A DNA stretch of 64,000 bases from Zygnema cylindricum (lineage: Eukaryota > Streptophyta > Zygnematophyceae > Zygnematales > Zygnemataceae). Positions 43,217 to 54,600 of this stretch are shown piece by piece. The stretch is taken from contig JBBHKE010002643.1 in the NCBI GenBank assembly GCA_037447655.1, positions 1 through 64,000 of the forward strand. Reading direction: 5' to 3'. The notes below the pieces were generated by a model that was not told the DNA's origin, did not search any database, and saw only the letters and a list, made by a program, of their open reading frames with translations. How positions within the stretch are numbered: the stretch's first letter is position 1; each line of letters starts with the position of its first letter. Both the position numbers and the translations under genes were made by a program.

Positions 43217-45388
43217 ATGGAAAAGGATAAATCTCCCGGAGGAAGACCTTCTAGCCCTAAACCTAAACCTAAGCCAGACTCTAGCCCTAACCCTAAATCT
43301 ATCCCTAACCCTAGCCCTAACCCTAGCTCTACTCCTATCCCTAGCTCTAACCCTAATCCTGCCTCCAACCCTAACCCTAACCCTAACCCTAACCCTAACT
43401 CTAGCCCTAGCTCCAGCCCTAGCCTCAATCCCTCTCCTAACCTCAACGCCAACCCTAACCCTAACTCTAACAAGAACTCTAACCCTAACCCTAACCCTAA
43501 CCCTAACCCTAACCCTAATCCTAACTCGAGACCTGATGCTCTGGCTGCTCTAGGGTTACTTGCTAACCAGAGTAGCTACGATGCGAACTCCTCCGAGTTA
43601 TTCCGCAACCTTAATCAAAACTCTAGACCTAATACTCTCTCCGCTTTAGGGTTACTTTCCAACGGAGTCGGTAACGGTTTGGTTTCCTCCAACGGAAACG
43701 GATTCTCGAACAACAACGGATTACAAATTCCGAACGGAGCCGGTTTACTTTCCAACGGAACTAACCTACTTTCCAACGCAACTGGCTTACTGTCTAACGG
43801 AAACGCTTTACTGTCGAACGGAGCCGGTTTACTGTCGAACGGAACGGGATTGGACTTAAACTCCTCCGACGTCTTCCGTCAAATCCTCTTCCTTCACAAC
43901 TTACAACCTTACTTAAACTTGCAGCAGCAGCAACAGCAGCAAAATGTACCTTCCGTACCTTCCGTACCGCTCCATTCGTACGGTGCACATATGCCTCTCC
44001 AAGGTGTACCTATCAGCCCTGCTCAAATGGGACAAATGTCACAAATGTCGCACGCGCAACTGACTCAACTGTCGCAGATGGGACAGCTGTCACATGCTCA
44101 AATGTCACAGTACATGCCGAATGTCGGACTTTCCTCTGGCACTCCCTCGGCTGTTTTTCGAGGGTCGCACAACGGAGAGAAGCAGGTTTCGGGCGCTTTG
44201 GTTCCCTTCGGTACCTCTTCCGACTGCGAGATAGTGCCCAGTTTGCCTTGGTCTCCCAGTAAGACAAAAAAGGAGAGAAAGGGAGGCGGGAGAGGTTCAG
44301 GGAGAAAGAAGGGAGACGCGGAGGGAGATGGGAAAGGGAGCGGGAAGGGAGAGGACAAGGGTGAGGACAAGGGGGAGAAGGAGGGAAACGAGAAGGGAGA
44401 GGAGAGGGGAACGGAGAGAGAAGATGCTAAGGGAGAGGAGAGGGGAGACGGGGAGGGAGAGGAGAGAGGGGAGAAGAAAGCAGATGGGCTGGGAGATGGG
44501 ACGCCGGGAGGGAAATCTTACGGCGGAAAGGGAGGAGGAGAGAAGGAAAAGGGTCCGCAGGGAGGGGGGAAAGATAAGACTCCGAGGAAGAGGAACGATA
44601 ATTGGGAGTTTATAGAGACAGAGGCGTTAATTGAGGCTAAAAGATTGGAGTTTTTGAGGAACCCGGATTTGAGTGTGAAAGCAAAATTCGCGGGGAAAGC
44701 CGGAAAATGGGGAGATATTTCGGAAGCGTTAAGGAAAAAAGGGGTGGAGAGAGAGAAACTGGAGTGTGAGAGGAAGTGGGCGAATCTTTTAACGGTTTAC
44801 AAGAAGATTAAGGAGTGGAATTCAAAGGACAATGTACAAAACTACTTTGTTACAAATCGGAGAGTTAGGATTACGAATAATTTACCGGCGATGTTTTCTC
44901 AAGCTTTGTTTAGTCAGATGGACGCCTGGATGGGTAAAAAAGACTATACGGATAATACCCCGTTTGTACCCGATGAAGGAGATATAATTCCCACTAGTAT
45001 GGCGACAGACGGTGACGGGGATGGAGATTTGAGCGACAAAAACAACAACAAAGAAGAGGACGAAGATTTGGACGCGAACTCATCGGGAAAAAGACGAAAA
45101 GACGACGAAACAGAGGGGAACTCGACAGGAAAGAGGAAGAGGGAGGAGGAGATGAATGTGGTGGGAAAGAGAAGGAAGAAGGGGTCGGCGGTGGCGGTTT
45201 TGGAAAAAGAAGACGATATTATAAATAAAATTGGAGCGATGTTGGAACAAACTTTCGAGAAAACTTCAGCGGAACAATTTAAGAGACAAAAACCTCTTAT
45301 CGACGATATGGAAAATATTTTGGATAGAGTGATAAACAAAGCGATGACGACTTTCACGCAAAGCGTAGAGAAGATTCTTCAATCTTGA
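43217..45388 (+). CDS. Trihelix-type DNA-binding protein
   Basis: Putative nuclear transcription factor of the plant trihelix (Myb/SANT-like) class, 723 residues in one exon. The ATG is in good context (ACCATGG). The trihelix domain spans about residues 459-575, with tryptophans at 463, 498 and 521. The run from KWGDIS through CERKWANLLTVYKKIKEW and the later F..MD segment fit the GT-factor pattern. Other regions: an Asn-Pro repeat (about 14-109), an LLSNG-type degenerate repeat (about 145-212), a short Gln run (about 235-242), a Met/Gln/Ser-rich stretch (about 270-300), a Lys/Gly/Glu-rich repeat (about 352-435), basic clusters such as GKRRK and KRKRE that could serve nuclear import, and an amphipathic C-terminal helix likely to mediate oligomerisation. 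The disordered N-terminus is unusually long for the family. Target sequence and role are unknown. Confidence 0.85.
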   Translation: MEKDKSPGGRPSSPKPKPKPDSSPNPKSIPNPSPNPSSTPIPSSNPNPASNPNPNPNPNPNSSPSSSPSLNPSPNLNANPNPNSNKNSNPNPNPNPNPNPNPNSRPDALAALGLLANQSSYDANSSELFRNLNQNSRPNTLSALGLLSNGVGNGLVSSNGNGFSNNNGLQIPNGAGLLSNGTNLLSNATGLLSNGNALLSNGAGLLSNGTGLDLNSSDVFRQILFLHNLQPYLNLQQQQQQQNVPSVPSVPLHSYGAHMPLQGVPISPAQMGQMSQMSHAQLTQLSQMGQLSHAQMSQYMPNVGLSSGTPSAVFRGSHNGEKQVSGALVPFGTSSDCEIVPSLPWSPSKTKKERKGGGRGSGRKKGDAEGDGKGSGKGEDKGEDKGEKEGNEKGEERGTEREDAKGEERGDGEGEERGEKKADGLGDGTPGGKSYGGKGGGEKEKGPQGGGKDKTPRKRNDNWEFIETEALIEAKRLEFLRNPDLSVKAKFAGKAGKWGDISEALRKKGVEREKLECERKWANLLTVYKKIKEWNSKDNVQNYFVTNRRVRITNNLPAMFSQALFSQMDAWMGKKDYTDNTPFVPDEGDIIPTSMATDGDGDGDLSDKNNNKEEDEDLDANSSGKRRKDDETEGNSTGKRKREEEMNVVGKRRKKGSAVAVLEKEDDIINKIGAMLEQTFEKTSAEQFKRQKPLIDDMENILDRVINKAMTTFTQSVEKILQS
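43257..43535 (+). repeat. CCCTAA telomere-like repeat inside coding sequence
   Basis: Exact and near-exact CCCTAA hexamers (longest clean runs near 43375-43400 and 43485-43520) are read in frame as Pro-Asn. Variants CCCTAG and TCCTAA give Ser or keep Pro-Asn. Confidence 0.9.
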
Positions 45389-45689
45389 AAAGCTTCGATT
45401 CTGAATATGTTCGATTTTGAAAATCTTCGACTTTGAAAATTTTAAAATTTTCCACCTAAAACATTTGGAAGACTTTTGACTTTGAAAATTTGAAAATCTT
45501 CGATCTTGAAATGCAAAAAAGAGAGAAGAAAATAAGGAAAAGAAGAAATGAAGGGAAAAAAAGGGAAAAACAAAAAAAAGGGAGTAAAGAAAAGAAAAGG
45601 GGAAAAATTCTTCTGGTAAAGGTTTTCCTGGAAAACTTTTAGCCAAAGGAAGATATTTTACCACATTCCGTTTCTTACTCGGTATGAAT

Positions 45690-46078
<389 letters not shown>

Positions 46079-46279
46079 CCCTTTCCCACTCCCTCTCTCC
46101 CACTCCCTCTCTCTTTCCCACTCCCTCTCATGTGAATAGGAATGGCGATAAGCTGATTAGTGAGACCTAACGGAAATTTGTCTTTAGTCAGTGATAGTTG
46201 TTGCTCGTTTATGTTTGTCTTTAGTGCCACTGTGAAGGTCGGGGGAAGAGGTTTCTCAAATGTATCTATACCAAGTCTT

Positions 46280-46880
46280 TTTTAAATAGAGAGTTCCTTT
46301 TTTTTTCCGGGTTTTTTTTTTTTGTTAGGGACGAGGGCAAGGTGTTTGGGTTTGTTTTTTTTTTTTTTTGTTTTTTTGTTTTTTTTTTTTTTTTTTTTTT
46401 TGTGGTTTTTTTTTTATGTTTTTTTTTTTTTTAGATGGGTTTTCTTTTTTTGTTTAGGGAAGAAGAGATTATTTTTTTTTTTCCAGGTGTGGTAGAATAT
46501 TTTGTTGTTGGAGACGTAAGTAATTTCCGTTTTTCTTAATTTGAAAAAACGTTTTTTGTTTTTGTTTTTGTTTTTTTTTTGTTTTCTTTTAGCGCAACAA
46601 GATTTTGATGACTATAATTTCTTTCCATAATTGTTTTTTTTTTTTTGGGAAGGATTTTTCGTTGAAGGTTTTTTTTTTTTTTGGTAATTGTGATATTCGA
46701 GAGATATTTTTTTGAATGTTTTCTAAATAAGTTTGAGTAAAAGTTTTTTTTTTTTCCTTTCTTTTCTTTGCTCTTGTATGGTGTTGTTTATATAAACCGA
46801 GTTTTGGTAATTTTTTTCCTTTTCTCCTCTTTCCTTTTCCTTTTTCTTTTTCTTTTACTTTTTTCTTTGGTAAGATTTTT
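46280..46880. repeat. T-rich low-complexity region
   Basis: Multiple runs of 8-22 T broken by G. Looks like intron- or UTR-type sequence, but no exon was found beside it. Confidence 0.8.
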
Positions 46881-48460
46881 TTTTGTTGAATGAATTTGGA
46901 GAAAGGCCGGGGAAAGCATAAATTGACAACAGAAGTGAAAACGATCTACCACCTTATTGAAAGTGTTAAGACTTTAGAAAGAAAGCTCGATAGGAAACCA
47001 TTTGAGTCCATCGGAACAAAAAAAAGTTCTCCTCTCTCCCTGTCTCTCCCTCTCCCTCTCCCCAAGGCAAAGACGAAACTGAAGAATGGAACGAGAATAT
47101 TAGGGTTTTGATATTTTATGGGTGTCCTTCTTCTGTTTTTTTTTCCCCTCATCTTTTGTTTCTTCACTTAACTTTGTCATTTTATGTTCATATTGTTTTT
47201 TACTTTTTGTTTATTTGTTTGCTTGTTTGATCTTGTGTGACATTTGTCATCTTCGTTTTGCCTTTTCTTTGTGTTTCCGTGTGATTAGACTGTTGACTAT
47301 AGGTGTGTATATATATATTATGAGAAACAAAAGAAAAAGCTGACAAAGGATGGAAAATAGTGTTTTGTTTTTCATTGGATCAGTGTTGTGTGCTCTTTAG
47401 AGACCTGCTTGAAGACAAAACAGAACCAACTGAAACAAACATCGTCTTAGAGAGACTGATATGCTTGAGACTAACCATGTCTGTTTCAGCTTCATACGTC
47501 TCCTTCACATTTTTAATAATTTCCACTTTTTTTTCCTTGTTGTTGTTGTTGTTACTGTCAAATAACAAATTATCTATAAATGACAACAACATCGCAACAG
47601 GACTTTCTTGATAGTGTCTGAAGTTAGTAAAAAACTGATTTCCATACAGTTCCTGAACTCGTGAATAACACATTTAAAAGCCAAAACAAATACACATACA
47701 AACAAACAATACCTCGAAAAACTCAAATGTTCGCATGAAAATTACAGCAAACTGGATAATCCTTTCTTTTTTTTTACAAAGTTATCTCGTCATCAACTGA
47801 CGAAACTAGAAAACCAGCTTCAATATTGGAAACATTCATCGGTTGAAAAAATACACTATCGAATAGTACAAAAACTGACACAAATGTGCACAAAAACCTC
47901 CTCAACGACATTTTTCTACAAAAAACCCATTTTCTACCGCGACGGTATGATAGAAATGTGCACTAGTGACGTAAAGACAAAGAAAAAAGACCATTAAAGT
48001 AATGTACTTCCAGCTAAAAGACAAAAAAAGACTTTAAGAAAATAAACTACTGCCTAAAAGACAAAAAATCAAGTAGTCTAGTGAAATAAAATAAAAAACG
48101 TCGAGAACGGAACAATCTACCTTAGAAGTTGTCAAGTAAGGATCCAAAGCACGACCTGACAAAAGGACAAAAGAATTTATTACAGAAACAGCTATGCTGT
48201 CAGATAACATCTTTGTAAACACTTTTCTTTTTTCTAAACTTTTTTCAACTTCTTAACTCTTTCGGTAATCGACAACAAGAATACTGTCATTATTGAAGCA
48301 TGACAATACTTGACATCACTCTCTTCTCTTCTCTCTTCTTCTTTCCTCTCCTCTTCTTCTCTCTTGTCTTCTGTTCTCTTCTCTCTTCACTCTTTACAAA
48401 ACCGTACTAACAAAAACGTAAAAAAAAATAAGAAATGGTGTATCCGTAAAAAAAAATGGC
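46881..48460. other. No firm gene; one weak minus-strand candidate
   Basis: A 97-codon minus frame (47673-47380) with a short Asn run and mixed composition has some coding character but no recognised family or clear splice sites. A second minus frame (48222-48034) ends at a GTAGAT donor-like site. Both lie downstream of the hydrolase stop and could belong to its 3' leader or to a small unrecognised gene. Confidence 0.3.
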
Positions 48461-48464
48461 AAAC

Positions 48465-48650
48465 CCGTGTCCCGCGTTTCCGTAAACAATCATCCAACAT
48501 GGAACTACCAAAAGAACCATATTTCCGTTGTCGACCGTACTTCCGTGAAGAATTGAACATGGAACCCATACGAGAACGATGTTTCCGTAAAGAATCCGAT
48601 CCGATGAGAAAAACCAGTTTCCGTAAAAAGATCGGCATGGAACCAGTCTA
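48465..48650. repeat. Degenerate tandem repeat at the 3' end of the hydrolase gene
   Basis: Units of roughly 60 bp containing AACATGGAAC and TTTCCGTAAA recur about three times. Because the hydrolase stop codon is at 48650-48648, the array starts essentially at the end of the coding region and forms the beginning of the 3' leader. Confidence 0.5.
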
Positions 48651-51600
48651 TCTTACAGTGACCGGGTCTTCAAAATTTCGACATCGGTGATGTCGATATT
48701 GTCCTTTCAGCCAACATCTGTTTTTGAACCAATCAAAAGTCTCCGGTGCTTTTAAACTCGTGAGTTCGTGCATTGCTGGAAAACAAACATAACAAAAATC
48801 CACCGACTCGTAAAATCAGGGTTTTACACACAAACATATATACTTCATGTCTCCAAAACGATAAAATCGATATTTCTTGTTTCTTCACAAATTGATTTAA
48901 AGTTCTTGTCTGCTTCACATTTCCATATATTTTAAAATGACGCCCAAAAAACCTTTCAACAAGTGCTACTTGTAGCATTCTTTTTGTACAAACGCATTAT
49001 ATGTGAGTGTATTACATTAGTTTTACCAAAAAGGCCAGATAAAGCATTCATCAACCTAATTCAAATATTGCTGTTCACCACAATTAGAGTGGGTTAAGGA
49101 AAATCGTCTCTATGTTTCAATCTAAGAAAAAATCAATTCTATCACATGGGACATGCTCCACACTTAATCGTGTATTCTTGACAAACAAAGGCATCACCTA
49201 TTAAGCCTTATATTTATTTCATCATCGATCTTTCCGTTTCTAAACACGAGTTGGACACGATTCATTGTTTTTGGGTAAGAAAAAATTGATAGATTTTGGG
49301 TAAGAAACAATTGATTGTTTTTGGGTAAGAAATATCACTTACCGTAGGCAAGGTTGAGTTCTTCACTTATCTCTCTCGTGAAGCTTTTCTCTCCGTTTTC
49401 CATGCTTGGCAATACTTCATGTTTTGCAAGAGCTTTTGACCTGCGATATTTTCGTGTTGGAAAATTTGAGTAAAATTTTTATGTAATACTTGAAACTTTT
49501 TGGCTGGCACTTATCGAAGTTTATGCATTTCGTTTTGCAAATTTGAACAAAAGTTGAACATAATGTTTTAAAAAAAAATTATCCCTGAGATATTTACTCA
49601 TTTCATTTTGGCAATTTGAGAAAAAAAAATATATAGAACTCTGTAAGAATTTTTGACATGAGATATTTACCCATTTTGTGAATCGAAGTAAAGATAATTC
49701 TAACTCTTACTCACGTCTTATGACTTCAAAAAAATTGTAAAAATAAAAAACCTCGTCCAATATTTGCTTCTAACAGCTTTTCAATAAACCTTTGCAAGAT
49801 TTTCAAACTGTAATACAATCACAGAAATTTTATAGATCAAGTAAATTTCACAAAAGGTTTGTTCCCATAATTTTTTGTAACGATTTTCAGTGTTTTCTGA
49901 CCTATAATATGACCCCAAAAATGACAAGTAAACTCCATCTAAGAGTGGGTCCCAACTTTTTTGATTATACCGAATTCTCTCCCATTCTTGAGGACTGGTT
50001 CAAGCAATCTCTTTCTCTCTCCCTCTCTCCCTCTCCCACTCCCTCCCCCTTTTCCTCACTCTCTGTTGTTTTTTTGTTTGTTTTTGTTTCAGTTTCTCTC
50101 TGTTTATCTCTCCCTCCCTATCTGCAAATCCACTACCAAGATGATCTCCACTCTCTCCCTCCCCTCTCCCCGCTTGATCCCCTCTCTCCCCCTCTCCCCC
50201 TCCCTCCCACTCCCCCTCCTTCCCCCTCCCTCCCTCCCTCTCCCTCTCTCTCCCCCTTCCCCTAAAACTTACCCACGGTGATCTCCACCCTCTCCCTCTC
50301 GTTCTCTCCCTCTCCCTCCCTCTTCCTCTCCCTCTCCCCCTTTCCCTACAACTTACCACGGCGATCTCCTCGGGTCCTGAAGGAGATAATCGTCTTTGTC
50401 GAGATAATTTTCCAATTTGAGAGTGCCATAGATCTGCAAAAAAAAAAAGAAAAAAAAAAGAAAAAGAAAAAAATGGGAAAAAATCGGCAACGTTAGGACA
50501 AGAATGTTGACACCAGAGGGAGAGTGAGGTAAGAGGGAGAAGGAGAGGGAGAGGGAGAGGAAGGGGAGGAGGGAGGAGAGGGGGCAGGGAGGGAAGGGGA
50601 GGGACGAGTGAGGCAGAGAGCGAAGGGGAAGGAGAGAAAGGAGAGGGAGAGGGAGAAGGAGAGGGAGAGGGAGAGGGAGAGGGAGATGAAGAGGGAGAGC
50701 GAGAGGTGGAGAAGAGCATCCTTCCAGATGCCAACTAAAACCGGGCAAGAGATTAACATGAATAACAGGAACATGGAACTCAAAAGACTTTTTTTTTGTT
50801 GTCTTTTACACAAAAGACATTCTCCAATGGGTTTTTTTAGGGTTTCTGGTTTCTAAACTGCTGCCAAACATTCACCCTGGAAAGAATTCAAATATATTGG
50901 AATGGGAGAAGGCAGAGGACAAAACTTTAAGAGAGAAAGAGGGGGAAAGAGAGAGTGAGAGAGAGGGGAGGGCGGAGGCAGATAGTGTGTGTGAGAGAGA
51001 GAAAGAGAAAGATGACAAGAGGGAGCGAGGGAAGATAGAGGATAAGTGAGTGAAAGAATAAGCGGGTGTGGGAGACGGAGAGGGAGAGATAGAATCGGGG
51101 TTGCGGAAAGAAAGACAGGCAGGGAGATAACGATAGGAGACTCAAGTCCAGAACAATACCATCAAAACTTGAAAAATAAGATCAAAACAAACCTTTCTTC
51201 CCTTCCCTCCTTCTTTCCCCTTACTCACCTTTTCAGATACAGTTTTGTTGAGACCCACGATTCTTTCGGTAAAAAATGCCGGAGTTATCGGTAATGGGTG
51301 ACATTTGAGCTCCGCAGATTGTACCCCATTTTTGTTTAAAACCTTAATAGCTCCCGTCACGTCACCCGCCGTCTTTTTGTCTCGAGGCACTACAACAAAC
51401 AGTGTTCCCAAAAAGGAAACAAAAAAGAGAAGAAGAAAAGGTGAACAACATACGGACGGAAGTTGTCCCAAAAAGGACAAAAAAGAAGAAAGAAAAATAA
51501 ATAAAACAGGACAAAAATTGTATATTTTATTTTCTGTATAATACATATGATTATACACACACACACACACACACACATACAAACATATTTATTTAAACAT

Positions 51601-54600
51601 GCATTTGCCCATAACATAATGTTTCTATCATTTCCCTACAAAGGTAAAAAAGTACGTAATAAGGACATTCTAAAAACAAGAATTGGATACCAAATATCGG
51701 AAAGCAAAATAAAAAAGTATGGCATATAGCAAAGCATGCACTGTACCATATAACAAAGTTAGAAGCAATTGCAGTAAAAAGGGATATACTAATAAGAGCT
51801 AGTTTGAGAATTAGGTTCACGAAAAGTATCAAAGATAGATATTATGACAAAACACCAGAGGTCCTGGGTTTCAGCTCCTCTCTGTTCCATTTTCATGAAT
51901 TGTTAAAAAAACTATGCCTCGATTAATTGCTATACAAGTATATAATCCAGAAGCTTCAAGGAAATTGCAATGCAATAGACATCATTAGAATATTGTACGG
52001 AATCTCTTCATGAAAAAATGTCTATATGAAAAAATGTCTATTTGAAAAAATGTCTGTATGAAATTTGGCAAGACACATTTGAAACATTCGCTTACTGTGA
52101 ACAAAGAGAGTTGGCGGGTACTTCTCCCCATTGGGAAGGTCCTTCACAAACGCTTTCTTGACCCCACTAGATATATAAACTGCTAATGAACTGAATTTCA
52201 CTTTGTGGGCCAAAACCTGCAACTCCCAACAAGTAAAAGCAGAAATTAAGCTTTTACCATCCTATTTTTCTTACAAAACAGGCGTTAAAATCGAATACTT
52301 CCGATGAATTCACCAAAGGTCATTACAATGCTACCTCTCTTTATGTTAGCCTGTTGGAAAAAGTCACATAACCTCTCAACTACAACCCAGAAGCAAATTT
52401 ACCATAGTCTTTACCATAGTCACAGCACTTGCTAAGAGACCATCCACATTCAAGAATATTCGGCAAACCCAAAAACCCCCATCATCATATATATCTAGGT
52501 CACAATTCTGAAGTAGCTAATTAAAAGGGAAAAAATACAAGTCAAACCATTAATCGCAGTTTCACAATATTTGCAATTCACTGTGGGAAAACCGAATACT
52601 ATCAACACACACACACACATGATTCTGAGAAGAGAGAAGGAACTTATTAGAGAAGATGCAAAGAGGAACATATTTCATATTCCTTTTCCGTGAAATTTTA
52701 AGGCAAACAGGTAATACAAAGATAATTGACGGTTGTAAAAGAATAGCTCACCGTGATAAAATATCCCCCTGATGAGGCGCCTAATGCAGCAAGAGGCAAA
52801 GATTCCAATCTCTGCAAAAAAGTAATAGTTTTTAAAAACATTGTGGTATAAAAATCTAGTAAGTTATACTACCTCACTGCAACCAATATGGCTTTTGTTA
52901 GGAAGTTGATTTGCACAAATTCACTGGAATGTAACACAACTAGGCAAACATAAAAACATAACTCGATATAATATCCCAGGAGAAGATGGTTCAATAGGAC
53001 AAGTTTTAGTTCGCTTAAACCTGAAGCAGGTTTATGGTGTGGTCCAACTTAACTGAATTGTACTAAACATAATCTTTCTTGTTAAAAATTGTCCAATATA
53101 CGTGTACTCCAGGCTAATTGTGGTGAAAAGTGTTTTTTTTGAAGCAATTATACACTATCACACTATTTCTATTTGCAACCATTACTGTCACTCGACCATG
53201 ACAACTGATAATGCAAACTAATGTCTTAAAATAGAAAAAACAAGCCTTAACTCTGTTTTGAATTCCTTCTATAGACCACAAAATATCATCATGCTTAGCT
53301 TATAATGATAACCAATATTGTGTATAAGAATAAGCAAAAACAGAAAGCCACCATTTCTGCATAGGCGCTACCATATACCAAAATCGACAACGGTCAACAA
53401 GACACATATTCAGTAAATCCGTTTAAAAAAGATTCAACACTATAGAATAGTTTTATCCACTCCTAACATGTCCACTCCAATCACTACATCGTAAACCGAA
53501 CCAACAAAACATCCAATCATTCGTCAATACCTTTTGTTTTTGCCAGTGCTTTAAGATTTTTGCAACCTTCTCGACATCCTTGGACGTCTCTGGAGGCCAC
53601 CGGGATTCCCAACAAGACCCGTGACTCTTAATTGCAATTACAGCGAAACCGCGACGAAGGGCTGCCTGAGTCAAGGCTCGATCTTCCGGCATCCTGAAAA
53701 GATGCACACCAAAGGATGGGAGGGATGGAGGGATGGGAGGGATGAGAGGGAAAGGAAAGATGGGAAGGATGGGAGAAATGGGAGGGATGGAAGGGAGGGA
53801 GGGGTGAGAGGGATAGGAGGGATGAGAGGGATGGGCGGAAAGGATAGAATGGATGAGAGGACGCAGGGATAAAAAATTGAATGGATGATGGATTCGTAAG
53901 GTGCAGTGAGAATCGAGGTAACATGGGATTGAAGTGTGGTGTAGGGATGTAGAATGGATAGAAAATCACATATAAGAAACAAAGGGATCATGGACCATGC
54001 TGAAAAAAACTCGTACCGAGGGGTGAAAGCATAGTCACCAGATTCATTAGAAGAATATTCACCATTTAGGGATATTCCGACGAGAATATTCGGCAAATGC
54101 AGAACCCCATTCGTTTCCCATATTCGGCAGCAATATTATAGGGTTGAATTTTTTTCCCTCATCTATGAAAAACATAAACATTTAATTATGTAACAAATGC
54201 TTTTAGAGAGATAGATTGATTCAATCAACAATCAATCCTACAGATCTAAAGTCAAGTAGGAGGTAAGAGAAGGAAGTGATGGAGAAAGAGGGGAAACCAT
54301 AAAATGGCTGCCTTAAATGCAAAAAAAGGTGCTCGGAGCTGCTGTTGAAGAAAACCTGAGTAAAAAAAATTCAAGACGCATCGTACTACTTCTTATGTTT
54401 TGTTAAGCTACCGTTCGACCAAAGTGAATCAAATGATTGAACTGTATTAGTAATACAGTACAGGGATACAATTTACTTGAATCTTTTGTACCATACAAAA
54501 TCATTTCGAAATGGATTCACCCTTTAGTTAATTGACGAGTGAAGGACGTGTGGGGAATATTCGCCATTCTCCACCAATGTTGAAAGCGTGGCCGAATAGT

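Noticed and set aside
46890-47111. 73-codon plus frame with basic and Leu-Pro segments downstream of the trihelix gene
   Set aside because: The Ser-Leu-Pro part is CT repeat and no splice or family evidence supports it.
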